The notes under the pieces were generated by a model. The model saw nothing but the letters and a program-made list of their open reading frames with translations, ran no database searches and was not told the DNA's origin. A program made the position numbers and the translations under genes. 9,010 nt of DNA, from assembly GCA_937898885.1 (NCBI GenBank), contig CALDKD010000112.1:1-9010 (forward strand). Reading direction: 5' to 3'. Shown here one piece after another: positions 1 to 6,315 of the stretch. The stretch is from an uncultured Bacteroidales bacterium (lineage in GTDB: Bacteria > Bacteroidota > Bacteroidia > Bacteroidales > Bacteroidaceae). Position 1 is the stretch's first letter; each line of letters begins with the position of its first letter.

Positions 1-2
1 GC

Positions 3-1295
3 ACCCGCCGCAAGAGCTGGCGCGCGGCTATGAGCTGGTACTCGCTGGGTTGCGTGCTTATGGATACAAATGAAGATGTAGGTGCCGCAGACGCATATCT
101 GAACGCATTGCCCTTGTTCCCGGACACCCTGAACCGTTATTACGCCATTTGTCAGCATAACATTGGCGAGGTTTACCTTTATGCGGGATTGTATCCCCAG
201 GCATTATCATATTTAACGAAGAGCCTTCACGGACTGCAGGAATGCGGTGATTCAGCATCATTGTCAATATGCAAATACAACATTGCAACAACATACCTGT
301 ATGACAAGCAGTATGACAAGTCTGACAGTATTCTTAGAGACCTGACTGGAAGAGGTGTGTCACAGACAATGGCAAGTGACATAGATTTGCAGCTTGCAAA
401 GATCCAGCTATACTCAAAGTCTGATTATGACTCTGCGGTTTATTATGCGAAACGCTCTATAAAAGAAGCGTCAGGCGAGAATAATGGCGCTCAGTACAAC
501 GTCCTTGGTGTGGCATATTACAGTAAGGAGATGTACGACTCGGCCCGTCTTTGCTTTGAGAAATCATTGGCAAGCCAAGCTAATCTTCAGACAATTTGCG
601 ATGATCACAAATGGCTGGCTGAATTGTACGGAATGACTGGCGATGCATCCATCTCCAGTGAACATACCGGCGAGTTCAGCAGAATTCTATACGATATCTA
701 TGAGCAGTACCATCAAAGTAGTCTGGCCGAGTCCTTGATTGAGCACGAAGAGAGTCTGGTCAAGCAACAGGAGCGAGTAAGGAAAGTACGGTACTTTGTG
801 GTATGCATAATAATTTTAACCGTACTGGCAGCCTTGCTGTACGTTTTCTATATCAGAAAAGTCAGGAAGGTCAGACTCGCATATAAGAAGGAGTTCGAGA
901 ATTCTGTTGAGCAGCTTAGGATAACAAAACTGTATGGATTGCGCCAGATGCTTGATGATGGCAGGACATCGTTCCATGCAGGACCTGCCACAATAATCAT
1001 ATCAAGAATAGTAGATGAAGAGCGTGAGAGCTCATTCGAAGAGAAGGGAATTCTTGAAGAAGAGCTGAAGCATCATTATAATAGATTCATTGCTGAGCTC
1101 GTTGAAAAGGCACGTTCTCTCAATTCATTGGAGATTAATTACAGCATATTGTATTCTGCGGGATACAGCAATAAGGTATGCTCGCAGTTGCTACATACTG
1201 ACCAGTCTCATTTGCGAGTCTTGAAGACCAGACTGAGAACAAAGATGCCAGAAGAATTATACAAGGTGCTTTTCTCTATAACCGCCAACTCCTGA
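3..1295 (+). CDS. TPR sensor/regulator with one membrane helix and HTH-like tail (5' partial)
   Basis: This is the C-terminal part of a Bacteroidota TPR regulator. The frame is open to the left edge, and the Met at position 30 lies inside a TPR helix (RAAMSWYSLG), so the true start is upstream. Counting from that Met, helical TPR-like pairs occupy about residues 1-185 and a charged linker follows to 250. A single membrane helix lies at about 254-275, flanked by basic residues. A predicted coiled coil follows at 278-305, and the tail at about 365-415 (NYSILYSAGYSNKVCSQLL, then LRVLKTRLRTKM) resembles the LuxR/GerE-like helix-turn-helix ending of such proteins. By family analogy the TPRs lie outside the membrane and the tail in the cytoplasm, where it may bind DNA; I infer this rather than see it. 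The gene sits 150 bp before a co-oriented operon with possible operator repeats, so it is a plausible local regulator. No ligand can be named. Confidence 0.85.
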   Translation, partial: TRRKSWRAAMSWYSLGCVLMDTNEDVGAADAYLNALPLFPDTLNRYYAICQHNIGEVYLYAGLYPQALSYLTKSLHGLQECGDSASLSICKYNIATTYLYDKQYDKSDSILRDLTGRGVSQTMASDIDLQLAKIQLYSKSDYDSAVYYAKRSIKEASGENNGAQYNVLGVAYYSKEMYDSARLCFEKSLASQANLQTICDDHKWLAELYGMTGDASISSEHTGEFSRILYDIYEQYHQSSLAESLIEHEESLVKQQERVRKVRYFVVCIIILTVLAALLYVFYIRKVRKVRLAYKKEFENSVEQLRITKLYGLRQMLDDGRTSFHAGPATIIISRIVDEERESSFEEKGILEEELKHHYNRFIAELVEKARSLNSLEINYSILYSAGYSNKVCSQLLHTDQSHLRVLKTRLRTKMPEELYKVLFSITANS

Positions 1296-1320
1296 TGTGG
1301 TGTCATCAACACAGACATTT

Positions 1321-1352
1321 CCGTGTATTATGGTGTAAAAAACGATATACGG
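1321..1352. repeat. Imperfect inverted repeat in the regulatory gap
   Basis: CCGTGTAT at 1321-1328 pairs with ATATACGG at 1345-1352 over eight positions, one of them a G-U wobble, around a 16-nt loop. No T-run follows, so it is a poor intrinsic terminator for the upstream gene. It could be an operator dyad or a chance structure. Confidence 0.3.
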
Positions 1353-1369
1353 TGGCTAACACTATGTAA

Positions 1370-1387
1370 TTGTAGCGTTTTGTAGCG
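1370..1387 (+). promoter_or_regulatory. Tandem 8-bp direct repeat, possible operator
   Basis: TTGTAGCG occurs at 1370-1377 and again, identically, at 1380-1387. The period is 10 bp, about one helical turn, so both copies face the same side of the DNA. They end about 21 bp before the -7 element at 1409, which places them roughly 35 to 52 bp before the expected transcription start. That is a usual position for an activator site. The binding protein is unknown; the TPR regulator encoded just upstream is the first candidate. Confidence 0.4.
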
Positions 1388-1408
1388 CATTATCTGATTG
1401 CGGAATAA

Positions 1409-1416
1409 TACTTTTG
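1409..1416 (+). promoter_or_regulatory. Bacteroidota-type -7 promoter element for the operon
   Basis: TACTTTTG matches the Bacteroidota -7 consensus TAnnTTTG. The nearest TTTG (1379-1382) is 26 bp upstream, wider than the usual spacing of about 19-21 bp, so the -33 element is weak or absent, as in an activator-dependent promoter. Transcription would start near 1422, about 24 nt before the ATG at 1446. This argues against a longer reading that starts at TTG 1398. Confidence 0.5.
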
Positions 1417-1445
1417 CTTCAAATTTTTATAATGATTTGAAGCTT

Positions 1446-1814
1446 ATGAGAAAATTGGCTATTGCCTTCTTGCTGCTGCTATGCGGTGGTAATGCCGTGT
1501 TTGCGGAAAATGAAATTCCGCTGCAAGTCCAGAACGAGTCATCAAGTTCAAAGAATAGGCCTCGTTCTATTACTCCAGAAGTTACCGCCTCAATTGACGG
1601 TATTGCCATTACACTAAATCTTTCGGTATTCGCCGATTGCGAGTACAGCGTTACGGACAGTTCCACAGAAGCCGTCATCTGCTCCGGCAGGTTCCGCGCA
1701 GGCGCAACCACCGTATTTAATATGCCTGCTGGTACACCAGCCGGCACCTATCGCCTGAGCGTGTACGCCTATGGCTGCTGGTGGACGGGAACATTTAATT
1801 TTAACAATAGATAA
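1446..1814 (+). CDS. Small secreted DUF3244-family protein
   Basis: This encodes a 122-residue exported protein. Residues 1-20 form a classical signal peptide: MRK, a hydrophobic stretch, then AVFA with cleavage before ENE. A Ser/Lys/Arg-rich linker (about 31-41) follows. Next comes a compact all-beta domain (about 44-120) whose pattern (VTASIDGIAITLNLS, a central Cys, PAGTYRLSVYAYG and a final GTFNF strand) fits the DUF3244 family of Bacteroidales. The family's function is unknown to me; members are small and periplasmic or surface-exposed. The ATG at 1446 was chosen over TTG 1398 because the signal peptide begins there and the -7 element lies between the two. The gene is GC-rich (36 of 60 bases at 1681-1740), in contrast to the next gene, which starts one base after its stop. 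It is the first gene of the putative operon. Confidence 0.75.
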   Translation: MRKLAIAFLLLLCGGNAVFAENEIPLQVQNESSSSKNRPRSITPEVTASIDGIAITLNLSVFADCEYSVTDSSTEAVICSGRFRAGATTVFNMPAGTPAGTYRLSVYAYGCWWTGTFNFNNR

Positions 1815-1815
1815 T

Positions 1816-2799
1816 ATGAAAATCTTTCGCACTGCAATTACTTTTAGTTTGTTTTACCTTTGTTGCTCATGTTCTGTGGATTATTTAATGCCGGAATTGA
1901 CAGATTCCACTCAAGATTGGGAGTCAACTATTAATCAAATTATTGATGAAAATGAATCAACACTGTTAAAAAATGGTGTACGTTTGTTAAGTATGAAGCC
2001 ATTAGTGGTTGATTCTTTAGAAGAGCATTATTTTATCAATGAGAGTAATAGCTTTTTCCCCATTTACAATCAAGATATGTCAGAGTTTAAAATTGCCCCC
2101 TTAGAAGAGGTAATGAGAGATACAGTTGGATATCATGTAAAAATATCTATAATACAAGACAAATTATCTTCTCTGCTAAATCAAGGCGACAAGCTTATTC
2201 CAGTCACTCTTTATTGGAGCAATCAAGAAAAAGAGTTTACTACCGTTGCTCTATTTGATGCGGTGTCAGGAGAACTATTGTATGACAATCTACTTTATAA
2301 TGTAGTTTTGGTATCAACTACTACTGACGATATGTTGACTCCAATGATGACAAGTAGTGAATTCGAAAACTCTTTTACAAATGGTAGTGACAATGTTACG
2401 TATTCAATAAATAACGTTCCAATTGTATCTGCTTCAATAAATTGGCAGGAGTATGGACATTGGACTTATTATGACGTATTGTATCCTTATAATGATAACG
2501 AATTTATCCGCAAATACACATATCAACATGAACGAACGGAATTCGTGTTTGGTCACTATATCAATCCGAATTATTCACAAACTGAGTATCATTATGGGTA
2601 TGGCGTAGATAACAGGGTCAACAACTATAGCGGTCATGGGTATCATTTCCAATATTATTTACTAGCGGGCAATTCAGCATTCCCTACATTCGTTTATTCA
2701 GGAACCGACCAAAACAACGAGAATGGAGTATATAAATCACGTACTGTCAAAGTAGATCCTAATAGGCCAGATGAACATTTCCTACTAGATTACTTGTAA
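1816..2799 (+). CDS. Unrecognised lipoprotein, 327 residues
   Basis: I do not recognise this family. Residues 1-19 look like a lipoprotein signal: MKIFR, a hydrophobic core, then LCCSC. Cys19 is the likeliest lipidated residue because Ser precedes it, though Cys16 and Cys17 are also present. The N-terminal third is acidic and probably helical (about 30-70). A mixed alpha/beta region (about 95-165) contains GDKLIPVTLYW and FTTVALFDAVSGELLYD, which read like beta strands. The C-terminal part (about 195-290) is rich in Tyr, His and Asn, with clusters such as YHYGYG and GYHFQYY, as in surface beta-rich domains. No catalytic motif is evident. The start lies 1 bp after the DUF3244 stop, so the genes are very probably co-transcribed. 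Sequence is strongly AT-rich (15 G+C of 60 bases at 1921-1980). It could be a partner or substrate of the transglutaminase that follows. Confidence 0.8.
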   Translation: MKIFRTAITFSLFYLCCSCSVDYLMPELTDSTQDWESTINQIIDENESTLLKNGVRLLSMKPLVVDSLEEHYFINESNSFFPIYNQDMSEFKIAPLEEVMRDTVGYHVKISIIQDKLSSLLNQGDKLIPVTLYWSNQEKEFTTVALFDAVSGELLYDNLLYNVVLVSTTTDDMLTPMMTSSEFENSFTNGSDNVTYSINNVPIVSASINWQEYGHWTYYDVLYPYNDNEFIRKYTYQHERTEFVFGHYINPNYSQTEYHYGYGVDNRVNNYSGHGYHFQYYLLAGNSAFPTFVYSGTDQNNENGVYKSRTVKVDPNRPDEHFLLDYL

Positions 2800-2821
2800 T
2801 AGTAAACAGCGATAATTCTTT

Positions 2822-4774
2822 ATGTGTGTTGTGTGCAAAGTCGTTGTCTGCGTGAGCTATGTTTTTACGCTGTCATTTATACGCTGTTCTAATTCTGAAG
2901 ATTCTTACATTAAATATGCTTTGGAAGAGGCAGGGGTAAACAAAAATGAATTAAAGTACGTATTAGATTATTACGAAACTGAATCTGAAAAATTATCGGC
3001 AGCAAAATTTTTGATTGCCAATATGCCAGGTCATTATTCTTATTTAGGGAATGACATAAATTTATATTACAATGATGCGTTGGAGTTGTTCCGTTCAGAA
3101 TTGACTCCATCCGAGCAGAGAGATAGCTTATTACGTTTAGCTGAAGGTAAATACTACGGTCTAAACAAAAAAACAGTACAAGACATAAAAGTTGTGTCAT
3201 CTGCTTTCTTAATAAGCAATATTGATAAATCTTTTGAAGTCTGGAAAAACGGCGGATGGTCTAAGCATTTAGATTTCAAGGAATTCTGCGATTGGATACT
3301 CCCATACAAGTGTGCAGAGTTACAATCACTGGATATGTGGCGTGATTCAATGTCGGTTCATTTTTCAGAAGATTTATCTAAAATCCTATATAATGATGAG
3401 AGTTTGACATCAACTTTTAAGGCAGTAGATGTAGTAAGAAAAGAGATTGTACGCAAAATAAAACCAACGGGCCTATTCAACAAAAGTGGTTATCCTATGT
3501 TAAGTGCCGCGACCATGAGTCATATGACTTATGGTCGTTGCACAGATTATGTAAACCTTGCCGTACTGACGTATAGGAGTTTGGGAATTCCCGCTGTAAT
3601 TGACGAAACTCCTCTGTGGGGACGTTATCGCGCTGGTCACAGTTGGTATGTCATTTTAAACAACAATGGAAAGGAATTACCTTCCGAGTGGGATGTGTCA
3701 TCTGTTCCTGGTACTGTTTTTTTCCCTTATCAGCGTATTTCTAAAGTCTATAGAAATAACTACTCAATAAACAAGGAGCGCGTAAAATATCAAAACAGAT
3801 CAACATACAAGTATCCTTTCAGCTTATTTCAAGAAGACGTTACAGATAAATATGTCCTAACTTCAGATATAGATGTAGATATCGAAGATTTCAATTGCGT
3901 AGAGCAATATGTATATCTGACATCATTTTGTGGCCATTATTCTGATTGGGCTGTCATTGATTACGCTGAGACAAAACACGGCAAAGCTCATTTTAATAAA
4001 ATAGGTCGTAATGTATTGTATTTGGTTGAAGGTTATAATGGTAAGGAGTTGTTTCCCATTTACGGACCGTTCGTAATACGAGAGAATGGAGAGAGAGAGC
4101 TAATAGGAGAAGCCAACTGGAAGGAAACCGAAAACATTGTGGTAAGGCGGAAATATTTTTTATCCGAAAATGTTGCAGAAATGAAAACTCTGGTATTAGG
4201 TGGTTTTATAGAGGCGGCCAATACTCTAGATTTTTATAATGCCACTCAAATATATACAATAAATACGTTAGAATACCCTGACAAAATTCTAAATACCAAT
4301 ACAAAGAGTTATCAATATTGGAGATATGTGGCACCTCCTGGTAGTGGGGGAAATATTGCCGAGTTTGCATTGTTCGATAGAGATGGTATGAGAATAGATG
4401 GCAAAGTAATCTCAAACAATACAAATGTGAACACAACAAGCAAGGCATTTGATGACGATTGGTTAACATTCTACGAAGATGATAAATCAGATGGCTCTTG
4501 GATTGGTTTGAATATTGGTGCTCCAAAGGAAGTGGGATTTATACGTGTTGTGCCAAGAGGTGATGATAACGATATTCATCCAGGTGATGAATATGAACTC
4601 AGAATCTGGGATGGACATCTTTGGGTCACATTTGATACTCAAAAAGCGACAAGCAATAAATTAGTGTTCGAGGGTGTACCTAAAGGAGCGCTATTATGGC
4701 TTCGAGATAAAACTAGAGGATGGGATGAAAGGCCGTTTGTTTACCGAGATGGACAAAATCCAGAATGGTGGTAG
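2822..4774 (+). CDS. Transglutaminase-like lipoprotein with C-terminal discoidin-like domain
   Basis: This 650-residue protein has an N-terminal hydrophobic export signal ending near Cys22. The lipobox (FIRC) is atypical, with Arg before Cys, but an acidic SNSEDS stretch follows, as in surface-exported Bacteroidota lipoproteins. A helical region (about 28-210) precedes the transglutaminase-like core. The Cys-His-Asp triad is visible as Cys240 (YGRCTDYVNLA), His273 (AGHSWYVI) and Asp291 (SEWDVSS). Beta-rich segments (about 340-435) follow. From about 500 the pattern NIAEFALFDRDG, SWIGLNIG, PRGDDNDIHPGDEYEL and WLRDKTRGWDERPFVY, ending in WW, matches the discoidin-like end of Bacteroidales transglutaminase proteins, so the gene looks full length. 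The fold can cleave or crosslink amide bonds, or act as a peptidase; which applies here is not shown. The discoidin-like end may bind glycan. It lies 22 bp after the lipoprotein gene and overlaps the next gene. Confidence 0.85.
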   Translation: MCVVCKVVVCVSYVFTLSFIRCSNSEDSYIKYALEEAGVNKNELKYVLDYYETESEKLSAAKFLIANMPGHYSYLGNDINLYYNDALELFRSELTPSEQRDSLLRLAEGKYYGLNKKTVQDIKVVSSAFLISNIDKSFEVWKNGGWSKHLDFKEFCDWILPYKCAELQSLDMWRDSMSVHFSEDLSKILYNDESLTSTFKAVDVVRKEIVRKIKPTGLFNKSGYPMLSAATMSHMTYGRCTDYVNLAVLTYRSLGIPAVIDETPLWGRYRAGHSWYVILNNNGKELPSEWDVSSVPGTVFFPYQRISKVYRNNYSINKERVKYQNRSTYKYPFSLFQEDVTDKYVLTSDIDVDIEDFNCVEQYVYLTSFCGHYSDWAVIDYAETKHGKAHFNKIGRNVLYLVEGYNGKELFPIYGPFVIRENGERELIGEANWKETENIVVRRKYFLSENVAEMKTLVLGGFIEAANTLDFYNATQIYTINTLEYPDKILNTNTKSYQYWRYVAPPGSGGNIAEFALFDRDGMRIDGKVISNNTNVNTTSKAFDDDWLTFYEDDKSDGSWIGLNIGAPKEVGFIRVVPRGDDNDIHPGDEYELRIWDGHLWVTFDTQKATSNKLVFEGVPKGALLWLRDKTRGWDERPFVYRDGQNPEWW

Positions 4775-6302
4775 GTTCCTGATTCTATTTTTGCTATGCC
4801 TATCAACTTCCTATTCCACAGTAACAAATGTCAATGATTACTTAGTGCTGGGAAAATGGTATGGATTTTATACGTGCGTGGTCATTTACGCAATATTTGC
4901 GCTGGTATTATCCATATTGAAAAATGATATTGCTAGAAATGCTGATTATTATGCGTTGTGCGTATTCGCAGTTAGTTTAATAATTGATATTCATTGCATA
5001 GGTCAGATAATAGGCGTTTTTCCCAAACATGCAGTATTCCCATATGTCGCAGATTTCGATAACCCTGCAGGTATGGCGGTAAGTATAGTTGCTGCCTTTC
5101 CATCAGTAGTTTACTTTAAAAACGTAACAAAATGGAAAGTTGTATTAGGATGCTATTTCTTACTGGATGCGGTTGTGCTATGTGCTTCCGGCACACGAAC
5201 AGGCCTATTTGCGTTGTCTGTATGTATGATGTTGATCTGCATCAGGGAGGATATAACACATCGCTCGCCATTAATATTAGTTATCGCATCTTGCTTGCTT
5301 TTCGTTTTACTGTTTTTGGTAAAAAGTGCGTCATCCATGGGTAGATTGCTGATAATCCGATCGTCGCTGCAAATGTTGAAGAAGTCATATTTGTTTGGTT
5401 TGGGGAAACATGGCTTTGCTCAATATTATATGTTAAATCAAGCTTCGTTTTTAAAGCAATACGACTCGGATGCATTCAATATGCTGGCTGACAATATAAG
5501 CCATCCACTCAATGAATATTTGATGGTATTGACTAATTTTGGCGTTGTTGGGCTATTAATAGTATTGTTGATTATTACATTCATGATACGTTGTTTATAT
5601 AAGAATATCAACAGCAATGATGTCTACACAGCATTATTAACTTTAATTGGCTTATTGACGGTATCTTTGTTTACCTATTCGTTAAGGTATCCGTTTACAA
5701 TATTATCGTTAATGTGGGTAATATGCTGCTGTTGTAAGTGCTGTTTACCAGTATTCCGTCAACGTTGTTTATTTATTATAATATGTGTAGTTTCAATAGC
5801 ATCTACACCATTTGTGGCATCATCATACCGAAACCATACGGTTTGGAATAGAATCTCTATTGTTGAAAAGGATGAAACCGAGTTGCAGCATTTACAGCCT
5901 TTGTATGAGAAACTACAAACAAAAATGCACAAAAACGCTTCTTTTTTGTATGAATATGCGATGCTTCTTTATGAAATGAGCGAATATGAAGAGGCGTATA
6001 TTGTCGCTGGTAAATCCATGGCGCATAAAAGTGACTATAATACGGTACTGTTACTTGGTAAAATATGTGAAAAGCGCAAAGATATAAATAAAGCTGTCAT
6101 GTATTTGGATTTGGCCTCTGACATGTGTCCGTCGAAGTTTCTTCCATTATATGCAAAATTTGAACTATATGAGAATGTGAATGATATTGAGAACTTGAAA
6201 AAGGTGGGTTCGGAAATCTTGGAAAAACGGGTGAAAGTCAATACACCTGAAATACAAAACATACGTTTATCAGTAAGGAAAACTTTATTTCTATTAGATT
6301 AG
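4749..6302 (+). CDS. O-antigen ligase/polymerase-like (Wzy_C type) membrane protein with TPR-like tail
   Basis: This 517-residue protein has about ten membrane helices between residues 8 and 355, then a soluble helical tail with TPR-like pairs (about 380-500; e.g. YEYAMLLYEMSEYEEAYIVAG). Family marks are FDNPAGMA (103-110), typical of the Bacteroidota branch, SGTRTG (147-152) and a long outer loop with FGLGKHGF and SHPLNEYL (His252). This family joins or polymerises lipid-linked glycans at the outer face of the inner membrane; some relatives glycosylate proteins. No glycosyltransferase or flippase gene is in the window, so the donor glycan is unknown. Start choice is uncertain. ATG 4749 gives a compact N-terminus and a 26-bp overlap with the preceding gene, suggesting coupled translation. 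ATG 4725, with AGAGGA just upstream, would add eight residues, and GTG 4674 is less likely. Codons CCCCKCC (326-332) form an odd cysteine cluster. Sequence is AT-rich. Confidence 0.8.
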   Translation: MDKIQNGGRFLILFLLCLSTSYSTVTNVNDYLVLGKWYGFYTCVVIYAIFALVLSILKNDIARNADYYALCVFAVSLIIDIHCIGQIIGVFPKHAVFPYVADFDNPAGMAVSIVAAFPSVVYFKNVTKWKVVLGCYFLLDAVVLCASGTRTGLFALSVCMMLICIREDITHRSPLILVIASCLLFVLLFLVKSASSMGRLLIIRSSLQMLKKSYLFGLGKHGFAQYYMLNQASFLKQYDSDAFNMLADNISHPLNEYLMVLTNFGVVGLLIVLLIITFMIRCLYKNINSNDVYTALLTLIGLLTVSLFTYSLRYPFTILSLMWVICCCCKCCLPVFRQRCLFIIICVVSIASTPFVASSYRNHTVWNRISIVEKDETELQHLQPLYEKLQTKMHKNASFLYEYAMLLYEMSEYEEAYIVAGKSMAHKSDYNTVLLLGKICEKRKDINKAVMYLDLASDMCPSKFLPLYAKFELYENVNDIENLKKVGSEILEKRVKVNTPEIQNIRLSVRKTLFLLD

Positions 6303-6305
6303 TAT

Positions 6306-6310
6306 AAGGA
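6306..6310 (+). promoter_or_regulatory. AAGGA ribosome-binding site that decides the start of the MG2 gene
   Basis: AAGGA at 6306-6310 lies 5 bp before ATG 6316 but overlaps the alternative ATG at 6310. The later ATG is therefore favoured, and it also begins directly with the signal peptide (MKRFLLIV). Clear Shine-Dalgarno sites are scarce in this window. Confidence 0.5.
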
Positions 6311-6315
6311 TGCAT

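Noticed and set aside
1..40. Possible frameshift at the left edge: the second frame reads PQELARGY, which resembles a TPR helix, before switching to the third frame.
   Set aside because: The third frame itself reads RRKSWRAAMSWYSLG, a good TPR helix with the right spacing and no stop to the edge. Too little sequence is present to support a shift.
1293..1308. Hairpin TGATG/CATCA over the stop codon of the TPR gene as a terminator.
   Set aside because: The stem is only 5 bp and A/T-rich, and no T-run follows.
1398..1445. Upstream TTG start adding 16 residues to the DUF3244 protein.
   Set aside because: The extension would put the -7 element inside the coding region and move the signal peptide away from the N-terminus.
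1855..1862. TACCTTTG, a match to the -7 consensus within the lipoprotein gene.
   Set aside because: It lies inside the signal-peptide codons, has no -33 element, and transcription would start after the gene's ATG.
4786..4793. TATTTTTG, another -7 match, just inside the ligase-like gene.
   Set aside because: Such matches are common in AT-rich coding sequence; no -33 element is present and it lies after the start codon.
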